DNA of 64,000 nucleotides from contig SNVD02004565.1 of the NCBI GenBank assembly GCA_013180625.2, positions 1,922,001-1,986,000 of the forward strand, given 5' to 3'. Below, one piece after another: positions 24,200-36,661 of the stretch. The DNA is from Boswellia sacra. Taxonomy: Eukaryota; Streptophyta; Magnoliopsida; Sapindales; Burseraceae. The first letter of the stretch is position 1, and each line of letters opens with the position of its first letter. Made by a program: the position numbers and the translations under genes. The notes beneath the pieces are model-generated. The model did not search any database and had not been told where the DNA came from. It saw nothing but the letters and a program-made list of their open reading frames with translations.

Positions 24200-24631
24200 T
24201 GTTATGGCCATAACAAAATTGGGCTTCAATTATTTTTAATTCAGTAAGCCCATTACTGAAGCCCATTATCTGGGCCTAGTTATTTCTAATTCAGTAAGCC
24301 CATTACTGAAACCCACTATCTGGGCCTGTTATCTGGGTCCCACAATGACCCATCTCGACTCCTATATAAACCCTCCGAGTCATTATTTAAGGTATGCACA
24401 CTTTTCTGAACTTATTCTCTCTCTAAATTTCCTTTGCTTTTGAGAGCTTTTCTTTCTAGGAAATTCTCTCAGAAAATTCCGGAGTGCCGGAAACTGACTT
24501 GGGCGTCGGAGGGTTCTCGCCGGCACCACCGCCGGCACTCCTGACTATTTTTCTGTGCTCGCAGGACTGGACCCGACGTACGACCCGAGCTCCGACCTGC
24601 TTCCCGGCCGTCCGGAAACCGTGCATCAACA
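24200..24631 (+). repeat. 3' LTR
   Basis: Same 432-bp length as the 5' LTR, with identical palindromic start and CATCAACA end, followed directly by the second TTAGT. The differences from the 5' copy are spread along its length. Confidence 0.97.
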
Positions 24632-24636
24632 TTAGT

Positions 24637-25650
24637 GTTGGCCACTAGTCGATAACTACTCCAATAGGTTTTATATTTTTATGGAAAAAAATAAATAAAT
24701 CACAAATATAATCAAATAATTATTTCAACAGTAATTTTTAAAATTTTTATTTTTAATTGAGAATAATTTTATAATTATAATTATAATTAATTAATTATGA
24801 AATTAATTAATATTATACAACCTAATCTAATGTTGCCTAAAATAATGTATAATTTAATACTATGTGTATGTATATAAGAGTCGTACTTTATATTATTTAA
24901 TACTATATAAAATTGTAAGCAAACATAGATATTGCTTTAATAAAATGCAATGTCATAACAAACATGACCATAATTTTTTTCTTTTTAGTCGAGATGTCTG
25001 GGCTAGCTTATGCACATATCTACTAATTATCGGGAGAAACAAGCGCAATCACAATCAGTGTCACGATTTATTATTTAAATCATGAGATCAGCGTATGCAT
25101 ATGTAATGAACGGAATATATGATTGTGTGCCTAACCATACAATCATTATTGGTTTACCATTTTTCTATAACTACTTTTATAAATATCAAATTAGGGAACG
25201 AATTTCATTAATTCATAATTAATATCGAACATTTTGAATTGATAAACATATACTTAGAATCCCTATTTGTCAAAAGAAACCTATAATTAAATACATAACA
25301 ACCAAAAATTTAATTTAATTTATCTCATTCAAGCAGAACCATCATAATGCAAAAAAAATTTTATCATCGTAAATTTATGTTGGATCTTTCTTTAATTAAA
25401 GATTATAGTAAAATTTAGATAAAGTAATAGTATTATAATTTTGGGTAAATTTTTTTATCAAGGTAAACCTTACAGCTATGAAATAAATATCCTTTTAAAG
25501 ATCAACAGTATCGTGCTTTAACTATACACACACAGCCAAACCTTATGAAAAGTCGGCCGGTCGTCAAGTCAATCCATTGTAGATTACCATATCAAACAAA
25601 CTGAAGCACCCAAACTTAAATTAAATTACAAGAAAACATTTATAAAAAAA
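24637..25650. other. AT-rich intergenic DNA
   Basis: Continuation of the host sequence interrupted by the element. Very AT-rich, with short TTAATTAAT runs and no credible ORF. Confidence 0.5.
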
Positions 25651-25699
25651 CCAATAAAAAATCCCGCGCCTCTCCCTCTCTTTCAAAACCCTCCTCTCA

Positions 25700-25771
25700 T
25701 TTCCCGCCTCTCTCTCTCTCCCTCTCCCCTTAAAATCCCGCCCGCGTCTCTCCCTCCTCTAACCCTAACCC
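25700..25771 (+). promoter_or_regulatory. E2F site, CT-rich tract and telo-box-like motif
   Basis: A perfect E2F consensus TTTCCCGC lies at 25700-25707. It is followed by TCTCTC/CCTCTC pyrimidine tracts, a second CCCGCC-containing AATCCCGCCCGCG near 25734-25746, and AACCCTAACCC at 25761-25771. E2F plus telo-box-like motifs just upstream of an ATG are typical of plant S-phase and growth-related promoters. Confidence 0.55.
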
Positions 25772-25814
25772 AATCACAAATCTCTCACACGCTCTCTCGC
25801 TGTCTCTCTCTAAA

Positions 25815-26213
25815 ATGGAGCGAAGGATCCGAACTCTTCACAGACACACAGTGACCCGACCCGAGCCATTCCTCAGGTACCTAAAACCTGGCGCGCTGGC
25901 CAGGCTGCGGGATTCCAAAATTAGCGCTAGATCGCATAGAGTCAGTTCAATCGCTCAGATCTCTCCTCGCCGCATATCGCCTACATCGTCTCCACAGTCG
26001 TCGAGCGACGGTCAACCTCAGGTCAACATGACTGATGGTTTCCCGTGCTTTTCCGGGAGGATGTACGGTCCGCGGTGTCCGCAGAGGAAGAAGCTTGTGG
26101 CGGCTAAAGCGGTGCTGTTCTTAAGCACGAACCAGTCGGTTCCGGTGTCGGATGTTCCCGATCCGGTCATCGATGTGTTAAGTAGTGACAGTAATATTGT
26201 CGTCGCTCATTGA
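25815..26213 (+). CDS. Intronless plant protein of unknown function, 132 aa
   Basis: A single open frame of 132 residues from an ATG just after a long CT-rich leader. The first 50 residues are Arg-rich (MERRIRTLHRHTVTRPEPF, then a segment with RYLKPGALARLRD). A Ser/Pro-rich middle (about 45-68) follows, then a compact FPCFSGRMYGPRCPQRKKL segment (about 75-93) and a hydrophobic end. No signal peptide, membrane segment or named domain is recognised. The promoter motifs, the CT-rich 5' UTR and codon-like composition support a real gene. The family and function are not known to me. Confidence 0.75.
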   Translation: MERRIRTLHRHTVTRPEPFLRYLKPGALARLRDSKISARSHRVSSIAQISPRRISPTSSPQSSSDGQPQVNMTDGFPCFSGRMYGPRCPQRKKLVAAKAVLFLSTNQSVPVSDVPDPVIDVLSSDSNIVVAH

Positions 26214-29200
26214 ATGAGTGAGATAGTTCAACTACTCTGTGAATTTGCTTGTGTTGTTAAATTTTTGTAGATTTTTAGTTTAGTGGATGCTAGTTCAGAA
26301 AAGAAAAAAGAAAAGTACAAAGTGGTCCCTTCACGGATTGCTTTAAAAATATCTTAGAACTTAAATTATATTAATAATGAAATCGTTAAATTTTCTATCT
26401 GAGATCTCCTGTTTCTAGATTTATTGACGTTTCTGCTTACACAGTTAAATTATCGTCATTAAATAGTGCTCGTAAGTGGGCTTGTATAACTGTTTGGTAA
26501 CTGTTTGATAAAATTTGAGGATAAAGAGATCGAAATCATCAATTATTTTAATATTGATTAATTGTGAATTTAATTGTATTGCTTAATTAGCTATGGCGCG
26601 TACTCTAATATTTATTCCAAATCAATCTCTTCTTTACGAATTTCAGAATCATCAAGTGAAACTCTTTTCAACTTTGAAAGATTTTGTTTTGTTATTGTAT
26701 TCTTAGCTTGATCTTGACGGATTCAGATATATGTTAGCTAATTGGTACATGCTGGAGCTTAATTATATGGAGACTCGTTTGGAATAGCATGCTTTTTGAT
26801 GACTTCAGTACACATTTCGAAGAACTTTTGAAATAGTTCCTCCTTGGGAAGGTTCTGTCTATGGTTCACTGCTACAGTGTGTGGTGTACCATTAGTATTG
26901 ATTTCATTGTTATATCCTCTGCATTTCTCTTGCAGACACTCCGCATTTGTTATTTTCATTCTGGTTTTAGTTGGTAGATACATACACCTTGACTTAATTG
27001 TTATGTTATCTTCACTCTGCATATATCACAATTCCTATCTATGCTATACTGGCATTGTAAAACAACAGTGAAGAACTCTACATCCATCGTTAATTGCTTT
27101 ACAATTACATTTGAAGAGCAGAGATGAGCTATCAAACTTGGGAACTTCTAGTCTGCCACCTACATGTTTATAGGAAGGTAAACTCTGGTGGACTTTTTTG
27201 GCTATCCTTTAGTAGAAATACTACCATCTGATGTCATCGACATAAGATCTCTGGTCATAATTTGTTGTATATCTCCTCAACTGCGTTCATTTTTCTGCGC
27301 GCTGTTATGAGGAAATGCATGATGATGATGGCATAGGAAGTATCCCTCTAGGATGCATCCATGGAGAGTATGTTATGGACAGGATGTGTTGAATTATCTG
27401 TATCCATCAATTACTGCATTGTTTTGTACGGGATGCATTGAGATTGTATTAAGTTGCAATGGAGAATGGTGGATTAAATCAAGCTCGTGCTTTGCATGTA
27501 TCATCCACTTCTAAGTAATCGCTATCATTTTATCTTGGTAAACATCGTTAAATGTCATGGTACATATTGGAGCTAAATTTTAATGTATGAGTCTACAATT
27601 TTTAGTTTAAGTTTTGAGATAAAAGTGATTTCTTAACATAGTATTATAACCACCTTGATTTATTGATGTTTAAGCCGTCGACAATAATGGCATGAGGTTA
27701 TGTGCAACTAATTACATGTAAGTCTCTTATTTGTGAAAGGGTTTATTGAAATTTAAATATTAATGTTGAATTTGTATCTTTTAGCTTTAAGTTTTACTGA
27801 TAGGAGTCGATCTTGAGGGTCTTTTGACTTGTTACCCAAATCTGGATTGTCTTAGCTTTGTAATAATCCCAAGCATATGTCTCGAAACATCTTAGGTAAG
27901 GAATTAATCTGAAACACCTCAACTTTGTGTGTCCTAACTTAAGACTTGTTCACTAGCACCCCAGTCTAAAACCACACCATCAAAGTTCCGTTTTGGTGAT
28001 ATATGAACTCAGGGTCTGAATCTGAACTAAAGTTTCTTAGCACGGAGGCTTTCACGGAGTTGCAAATGTTTAGGATGGAAGCTGATGCAATTCGACAATT
28101 AAGACTATCCATTTAAGAAAGTGAACACGGTGTGTTTCGTGAATATAATTAAAATACTTGAATTACAAATGTCCCGAGGAGCCAAGGTGGAAAAAAAATG
28201 TTATACAGACATTGAATTAACGTAATAAACGATATAACTTCCTAAATAATTTCAAAATATTTAGGATATTAAAATTACGATATAAATTTGGAATATGATC
28301 GATTAGTAATTTTTTTTTATCTGTCTCAAAACAGTTATGATGTGCTTGAAAACGTTTTGACATTACAATGTAAGTAATGATATAATATTTGCTGCAATCA
28401 AATTAAATAAGTGATCAAAATAAAATACTTTTCAGAAAAATATTCCAAAATATTTTCTTGCAAAAACTTAATATGTATTATGTGGATTATACTTCTTAAT
28501 ATTTTAATAAAAAATGGTATTACTCAAGACATTTCTAAAATTTTGTTAGAAAAATTTAAAAATTATTTTATTTTGACGTTTCTTTGATCAGCGGATCCTT
28601 CAATAAATTTGCATATTATGATCGTGCTTAACACTCGATGCTTTTTGTTGGATTGTTGATATACATCGGATATTGTCGGTCAGGATATGAAATTTTTAAA
28701 ACCTGCTACATTTTTATCAAACGCTTTATACTCTATTCTTTTATGAATTCAAATTATGTTTTCTGTGCTGTACATTTTCTACTGCAATTTACATTCAATC
28801 TCAACCATATATTCTTTTCTAAATTCAAAATAATTCAAAATTAATTATATATTCTTAAATTTAATTAAAAATAAAAATACTGAATTTATAAAAGAATACG
28901 CCCTAAATTTGGGCACTTTTAAAATTTGCACAAATTTATTTTAATTTCCTCTGTCAAAACAAAAATTAGGGGCTTGCCCCAGGTTGTTTGCATGCACGAG
29001 TTCCTGAACGCCACCGTTTCATTAAATTCCCTCGTCCCTATCAATATTTGCTTTAATAAAGCGAGATCTTCCCTTCTCTCTTCATCTTCGTCTCGTCTCG
29101 CAATCACACTCTGCGTTTCTACTAAGCGAACAAAAAAAACCAAAACGAGAGCTAATTAATTCTACAGAGGGACCCAAAAAAAAAGAAAAGAAAAGAGAAA

Positions 29201-29223
29201 AAGAAAACGCACAAACAGCGTCA
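26214..29223. other. Intergenic region upstream of AXR1/NAE1
   Basis: About 3 kb holding the 3' UTR of the 132-aa gene, AT-rich DNA, and near 29000-29220 the probable 5' UTR of the next gene with purine-rich AAAGAAAAGAAAAG tracts. A minus-strand frame at 26759-27022 shows no family resemblance and was not called. Confidence 0.5.
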
Positions 29224-32200
29224 ATGGCAGAGCCAAAAACCAAATACGATCGCCAGCTGAGGTACGGACTCTTTCCCTGCACTGTCGTAATTTTGTTGAC
29301 CGTTTTGCCCCCTCAATTTTCATTTTCATCATTTTCCACGTTTTGCTTGTCGCCCTGTGTTTCTATTGACTGAACTAGGTTTCGCTAAGCCTCTTTATTT
29401 GCTTCGATGGAAAGTACTTTTCTGGAAATTTTCCTTCAAAGAATTGTAGCCGAGACTGAGATGGTGTAGATAAGTATGTAAATCATGAATCTAAGGAATT
29501 TTTTGGTGGTAATTATTCTTTTTTGAATAATACTTTTCGTGTTTTCGTATCAACTTGCAACTTGTAATTGTATAGTACTTATTTTTTTTTAAAATTATAT
29601 ATTTGGAATAAGTAGCCTTAAATTAGACAGGCTTGTGTTCTTATTATCTTATAGGATTGTTTAATTATATTTGTTTGTATTTTGTACGAACTTCTAGTAT
29701 GCTATGTATGTTAGCTGTGGTGTTTTGCTCGTTAGATTTCATGCAATGAATATACTGACAACGGTTATGCTGCAATAACGATTTATTGGAACCCGGAGGA
29801 GCGTCAATTTTGTTAAAAAGACACATGTAACTTGAAATATTGAACATGAAAATTGTTGCAATGTGCTATTTGGTATCTATTGATATCTAGTGCATACCTG
29901 TGTTGTACCAGGGTCCGATAAATTATAGATAGAACAATTAAGTTAATTACCGATCATACTTTGCTGAACAAAAAGAGAAACTGTAAAACTTGCATTTTGA
30001 GATATGAAAAGGAAAGTTTAAAAGGCTGAACTACATATTTCCTTAATTTACTTAAATCTTTGTTAATGTTTTCTATTTTATTTTTCAAAATTCAATGTTA
30101 TGCCTGCAATGCAGGATTTGGGGTGAGCAAGGGCAGGCAGCTCTTGAGAAGGCCAGTGTATGCTTGCTCAACTGTGGTCCTACAGGTTCTGAGACATTGA
30201 AAAATCTGGTTCTTGGTGGGATTGGAAGTATTACAGTGATTGATGGGTCTAAAGTTGAACTGGGTGACCTTGGAAACAATTTTATGTGTATGTTCTATGT
30301 TGATTTGCAAGTTTTGTATTTATAATTTGCTTTTTAGGTTTTCCATTCTTAAGCTGTTTTTGGTGTTGGTCCTAGTGGATGAGTCGTGTCTTGGGCAATC
30401 AAAGGCCAAATCAGTGTGTGCATTTCTTCAAGAGCTAAATGATGCTGTTAAAGCCAAGTTTATTGAAGAGTATCCAGAGACGCTGATTGAAACAAGCCCG
30501 TCATTTTTTTCTCAGTTTAGTTTGGTAGTGGCCACTCAGGTATGGAATTGGTGCCTCGCTTTAGATTCATTTTAAATGTAGATTATATTTCTCTGATGGG
30601 TTAAACTTTTTGACCTTCTTGGCTTGTGTAATATGGTTAATTTGCCATGTTTATGGCATAAAAGTTTGTAGATATTGCTCGCATGCTGTAATTAAGTTGA
30701 CATTGTTCTTGTAAAGCTGTAATTTGGAACTTAAGGGGCATTTGGGTAATGAATCATTGTATCTCTCCTTTCCTCTTCCTTGGTTGCTAAGATCCACAAT
30801 ATTCTTTAATTTCATAGTTTTTAGCATCGGTGATTTCACTGGTATCTTTGTTTTCTTTAATTTTTATTTAAAAAATTTAAACTCATTTAATATATTTTTC
30901 TTAATTTCACCTTCAGCTGGCGGAAGACTCAATGTTGAGGCTTGATAGAATCTGCCGAGAGGCTAATGTGATGTTGATTTTTGCTCGATCCTATGGCCTC
31001 ACAGGATTGGTTCGAATCAGTGTGAAGGTAAGCTTTTGGGTTTAATTCTTCTCTACTATTTTGGCAGTTCAGAAAGTGAGTATTGATAATTAATTTTGTG
31101 TCTCGTTTCAAGGAAACACTAGGACAGAAGGCTTTCCCTTTTGGGTTTTCTTTGTGTTCTCACTTGGTCTCCCTCGCCAAGAGTTTAATTTTATTTGTTT
31201 ATTTTGTTTTTGAGGCAGGAACATACAGTGATAGAGTCTAAGCCTGACCATTTTCTGGATGACCTCCGATTGAATAACCCATGGCCTGAGCTCAAGAAGT
31301 ATGGAGTTTTATTTTATCTGTTTGCCTATTTCTTGTTTGCTTTATCCATGTATGTTTGATGTTCGTAATAGGCTTTTGGCTTTCCAAGCTTGACATTTGA
31401 TGTTATTCTGTCTTGTGTTTTACATAACATATTCATAAATGTAAAGTTGAAAACTTATGAATTCTGTTCTATTTCAAGATTTCGACTCATATTTCCATTT
31501 CAATAGGTTTGCAGAAATGTTTGATTTAAATGTCCCAGATCCTGTTGCACACAAACACACACCATATGTTTTAATTCTTATTAAGATGGCTGAAGAGTGG
31601 ACCGAAAGCCATGAGGGTGCCCTTCCATCAACCAGAGAAGAGAAAAGAGAGTTTAAGGTTGATTTGTTTCCTATATTATTAATTAGGTTTTTACACCTGC
31701 CTAGTTATGTGATTTAGTTGCGGTCTTGCAAAACTTAGGATCTTCTCAAATCCAAGATGATTGCTATTGATGAAGACAACTATAAAGAAGCTATTGAGGC
31801 CTCTTTCAAAGTCTTTGCTCCTCGAGGAATAAGTAAGTTTTCATTTGGAAGCATGGGTTTGAAGTTTTTTAAGGATAAAATCATATAGGAACTTATGAAA
31901 TAAAATATGAGGGATTGACTTCCCTTACTTTTCATTGTGCCGCAGTGTGTTTCACATTATATATTAAAAGGGCTTTGGACATGGTATTTTATTCTGTGTG
32001 CAGGCTTGGCTATGGGCCACGTAATTTATATTGCTCACTCTTTCCTGCCACTATAGGTGGGGAAGTGTAAAGCATTTTTGGGTTGTGGACTGGAAGAACT
32101 TTGAGCTATCTTGCACGTTATTCAAGTAATTAAAATTGTTTTTAACTGGAAAAATTTGAATTAGAGCCTAGATTCTGATGTTTAGTGAATGGTAAATGTT

Positions 32201-35200
32201 TAAATTTAGCATAAAAGTTCGAATTGTTGAAACAAATTGAATGGATGAGTTTATTTTGCTGTAGAAAGGTAGACTCTTTACTTTGTTATGAAATTTTAGT
32301 ATGCACTCAGAATACTTTAGGTTTTCTTTATCTTCATTATCATTATTATTTTAATTTTGGGTTCAGCAATCACAACTACTTGATTTCAGCTATGTGCGAA
32401 AATCACTCATGCTATTGGGTTGCAAGTGAAGGCGTCTTAAACTCTTGCTCTATCTGACATCTCAGGTTCTGATTTGCAACAAATAATTAATGATAGCCAT
32501 GCTGAAGTTAATTCCAGTTCATCAGATTTTTGGGTGATGGTGGCAGCTCTAAAGGTTGTTGATATTAAAGTTCAAATTGTCTCTACACTAAATTAGTTTG
32601 CTTCACTTTAATGTGAGAGGGTTTGGAGATGGGGGCAAGTTTGGTCTAGTGGTCACATTAGATTGCTTTTCTTCTGTTTCATCTGTACTTAAAAAAAAAA
32701 AAATTATATTTGTTTTATAAAGCTTTGTTTCTGTTTCGTTTCACTTTTTCTGTTCTTTCTGATGTATTCATCTGTAATAACTATTACTGAATTCTAGAGT
32801 ATAAAATAACGAGCTCCACATGCATGAAATGCTCACTTGCACAAAGATTTGTTCCTACATTAGGATTCTTTGCTCGACCAGAAAAGCTAGATAAGCCCTT
32901 GAACTACATATTTGAGTTTGCAGAAAGCCACTTCAAGATGTTGTGAGCCACCTGTAAATGTGACGTACAAAAGCTTCCTGAACATCTGAATTAATTTTTT
33001 AAAATAATTATTTAATACTCACTTTTGGATAGTATTTAGATCCATGCTTCTTTAAGTTACTGTTGAATTCCTTTAAAACACATTCATTTAATTCCTGAAT
33101 TTGTATACTCTGTGCAGGAGTTCATTGCAAATGAAGGTGGTGGGGAGGTACCTCTTGAGGGCTCCATACCCGACATGACATCTTCAACTGAGTGAGTAAT
33201 TTTTTTTTTTTAATGGAATTCTTTCTTAATTATTTTTATTTAAGACGGAAAACCAAAACATTGGTGACCATAACTATATCAAATTTACTGCAGGCATTAT
33301 GTAACCTTGCAAAGGATCTACCAAGCAAAGGCTGAGGCTGATTTCCTTGCCATTGAGCACCGAGTGAGGGATATTCTAAAGAAACTTGGTAGAGAGCCAG
33401 AGAGCATCTCCGAGGCAATTATAAAAAGTTTCTGCAGAAATGCAAGAAAACTCAAAGTGAGCATGTTAAATTACACCTTTATTTATTACTTTAAATGTGT
33501 AATTGAATAGTCATATCCAATGATTGACTTGGCAAAGTATTTGTCTTATTTGGAATGTGTTTTTTAACTCTTGAGAATCTATTACCATTATTGTTGTTAT
33601 ATAGACTTTGCTGAAGTTGATAGCATTTAGGCCCACTGATGGGGTTATTCTACTTAATGGGTGATATTCATGTCATTCTGTGGTATTGACTGACATCATG
33701 GATTTTTGAATAGATTAATATTCACTCCTTCATTTTTGACTAGCTTCCTTCCAATAAAACCTTTGATCTTTGCAGGTTTGCAGATATCGCCCCATTGAGG
33801 ATGAGTTTAGTAATCCTTCCATCCCGGAGTTGCAGAAGTATTTAACAGATGAGGATTATAGGTGAGGATTTTTTTGGTTTATTTTTTAGATAATAACATA
33901 TTTATGTCTTATAATATTTTCTTCCTAGGTTTAGGTGTTCTTTGATCTGTAGGCATTGTGTCAAACATAAGAAGCTGCTTTGCTCTTTCGAATTAGTTTT
34001 TGATAAAATATGAGGAGTTTTATTTGCAATGAAGCATCCATGAGCTAAGCCAATTGGCATAAGCACTGCCTTGACCCATTGCAAAGTATTATTGATTGGT
34101 TGAAAAGCTACCTTACAATTTTTATTTGTTGTTGAGTGCCATCAAAATTTTTTAAATGTAATGAATAAGCTTTTGATAACAACTTTAGGTTTGTTTCCAT
34201 TGATGTATTTTCTTGCACAAATTGTGTCGTAAGTATAAAGCTCTTTTTGCCTTTTTGAATCTTCAGATGCTCTATGCAATATCAGAGAATTTCTAGTTGA
34301 AGCAGAGGCTAAAGCAGATTTGTGTATATGCTGCATTTGGGTATAATAAAGTATTGTTGACAGAAAAAAAAAAAAAAGAAAAAAAATCTATCATACATTT
34401 TCTGAAGTCAAATGTTGTTGGCATCTGTGTAAATGAAATTAATTACTTGCTAGGATTAAACATCTGCCATCTATAAAACTGCGTGATCAAAAAGACATAA
34501 TATTTCACGTCTTTTCAGGAGCTTAGCTTGTAGAAGTTGTACCCATAATCTATTTTAAGCAGAGGAGTTAATATATTCTCATCTCAATTAACGCCCGTTC
34601 TTTTTTGCTAATGAAATTGGCATAGCACAAATTGCTCATGGCATGCTTTTCTATTTTTGTGTGCAGTGTTGCTATGGGGTTCTATATTCTCCTAAGAGCG
34701 GTAGATCGCTTTGCTGCCAATTATAACAGCTTTCCTGGGGAATTTGATGGGTAAGACCTGATATCATTTCCTATTACTTATTCCTTGAAGAAGCTTTTTC
34801 ATGTCTCTTGTAGAATGATTTTTGAACGTTAACTCTTTGTCAATGTTGACAGTGCAATGGATGAAGATATTTCTCGATTAAAAACTACAGCTGTTAGCGT
34901 ACTTAGTGACTTGGGTTGCAATGGTTCAACATTGACAGAGGATCTTATTAATGAGATGTGTCGATTTGGCGCTGCGGAGCTCCATGCTGTTTCTGCCTTC
35001 ATTGGAGGAATTGCATCACAAGAAGTGATTAAGGTTTTGTTTCCCTATCTTAACTTTATACAAGTTCCCGTTACTAAGAGGACCACTGGGCCGATAGAAA
35101 AAATATTGGGACATATCTCATCACCACTTCTTTTTTAGGTTTATTAATTTATTCTTATTTTCCATAGAGAGTGATCCTGTATAAATATTTGGCTTATGAT

Positions 35201-35341
35201 TATGAAGTTATTTCTGTGCGGCTGTGCCTAAGTTAACATCCATTGTGTTTACAACAGCTTGTAACGAAACAGTTTGTCCCCATGTCTGGGACCTTCATCT
35301 TCAACGGCATTGATCACAAATCCCAGATATTGACTCTGTAG
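29224..35341 (+). CDS. AXR1: NEDD8-activating enzyme E1 regulatory subunit (AXR1/NAE1)
   Basis: Fourteen exons: 29224-29261, 30115-30287, 30376-30539, 30917-31027, 31219-31298, 31507-31657, 31739-31832, 32466-32554, 33118-33191, 33294-33456, 33776-33861, 34667-34750, 34853-35033 and 35258-35341, giving 523 residues with all phases consistent. It begins [20 protein letters not shown], the start of the ThiF/UBA E1 fold. It ends with the AXR1 tail containing [18 protein letters not shown]. The protein pairs with the ECR1 catalytic subunit to adenylate and transfer RUB/NEDD8, which modifies cullins and so controls auxin and other SCF pathways. As in the family, it lacks the catalytic cysteine domain. 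Conserved blocks include [22 protein letters not shown] and [17 protein letters not shown]. Confidence 0.96.
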
Positions 35342-36661
35342 TAGATTGTGAAGCTTCTGATGCTATAATTAATCGGTAATTTTTCATCTATACTTTGCAT
35401 TCAAAAACCCCCAGTCATACTACTCTTTTTTTTTTTTATTTTTTTATTTAAGTTCATATCAGCCTCTTGTTTCTATTAGCAGATTCTCTTTTCATGACGG
35501 AGTTATCAATTTTTAGCACTTCTTCAGCCGTTGGTTTTCCGATTTACGAATTGAGGCATTCTTTGCATTGTCCCTAGGCATGGCGGGAGGTTTGATGGGG
35601 TTCTGATGATATTTTATTCATTGTAACTTCATCGCTATGTAAAGACAGAAAATTATCGAAGAAAATGAGAGAAATTTACGAGTGGGCTTCTACCTATTCA
35701 GCAAAATGGATTTTGAGTCTTTGCAAACAGCTTGGGTTTTTTTTTTTTTTTTTTATTCCAGCATGGCCTACGCTTGGAAACAATGGTGAGTCCTTTATTT
35801 GCCATTATGGTAATCTACTTACCAAAACAAGTTCTTACATAATAAGCCGCATTTTCTCACTAATTAAAATATCCTCTTGGAGAATCTCCTCTACATCCAA
35901 GCCATACTGCTTTCCAATAGTTCGAAGCCTGTAATTTATCCATTGAATTTTCATGATGCTTTACCAATCGTAGCTCGTCTTGATATGCTCACTATAATTC
36001 AATGGGTATTCATATATCGCCGTATATTGATAGTTGGCATTTCTGTGAGTATTGTAAATGTAACTATGCTCTTTCGCGAGTATTGATTCAAATTTGCCAA
36101 AAGCCTTTCCGATAATTTCCCGAGTATAGTTAAGCGGAATGGGCAGCGGGATGCCAACGCTTAGTAGTGAGCTGGCTATTGACGCGTAACCTTAGCTGTT
36201 ACTCATCATTACCTTTCTTTTCTCCCCAATTGTGGAGTCTGGACTTCAGGAGGGTTGCTGCCTATGATATTAGTTCTTTTTTTTTTGTCTTTTTTTAACC
36301 TTTATCTACAAGATAGGGGTGACAGTCTACAACAAGAAAATTTTCTGGTAGCTAACAATGTTCAAATGAGGTTATCCTAGAATTACAAAATTGTTTCGAC
36401 AATCCAGATATCTGTTCTGTGGAAATATTGATAACATCTCTCACACACCAACGAAGGGAGTTTCCCAGCAGATGTTAATGGATGTTATGAGTTCTAAACT
36501 CTACGTCGGACCAACTTCACTGATCGCGTGACTGTGATCAAGGAAATTTCTTTAGTATAAAATAGAAAGACAATAATAAACAATCTAGGAGGAAAAGCAG
36601 ATCCACAAAAAAGCCGATCACTTAACTTGGAAGATCTCCGCTCTGCAATGTACGTAATACA
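35342..36661. other. Space between convergent AXR1 and exonuclease genes
   Basis: Contains the 3' UTRs of both genes, a T tract at 35741-35757 and a decayed minus-strand reading frame (35835-36191, listed separately). The rest is unremarkable. Confidence 0.5.
35835..36191 (-). pseudogene. Orphan decayed reading frame of unknown origin
   Basis: Reading the minus strand from 36191 to 35838 gives 118 codons in one frame with a single internal stop (TAA at 35961-35963), ending at TAA 35835-35837. The translation has protein-like composition: SVGIPLPIPLNYTREIIGKA, then HSYIYNTHRNANYQYTAIYE, and after the stop IQWINYRLRTIGKQYGLDVE. There is no start codon at the 5' side, which suggests an inserted fragment. 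It does not match AXR1, the exonuclease or any family I recognise. Transposon or endogenous-virus debris are possibilities only. Confidence 0.45.

Larger units (their letters stand above)
16146..24631 (+). mobile_element. Non-autonomous Ty3-gypsy (TAT/Grande-like) LTR retrotransposon
   Basis: An 8,486-bp element bounded by two 432-bp LTRs (16146-16577 and 24200-24631) that start TG and end CA. The 5-bp target duplication TTAGT lies at 16141-16145 and 24632-24636. The order is LTR, primer-binding site, gag-protease (with an internal stop), a remnant of the integrase C-terminus, an antisense gene, a tandem-repeat array, a polypurine tract and LTR. Reverse transcriptase, RNase H and most of integrase are missing between 19185 and 19209, so it could only move with proteins supplied by relatives. 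The antisense gene and 3' tandem repeats are known features of the TAT lineage (Grande, Retand, Ogre); the placement rests on architecture, not on an RT tree. Confidence 0.93.

Noticed and set aside
26759..27022. 87-codon minus-strand frame
   Set aside because: No domain or family likeness and AT-rich flanks without splice or promoter support.
35877..36086. Plus-strand frame containing FHDALPI, which resembles translated sequencing-adapter text
   Set aside because: The nucleotide sequence does not match the adapter; the resemblance is only at the amino-acid level. The minus strand reads better as a decayed ORF.
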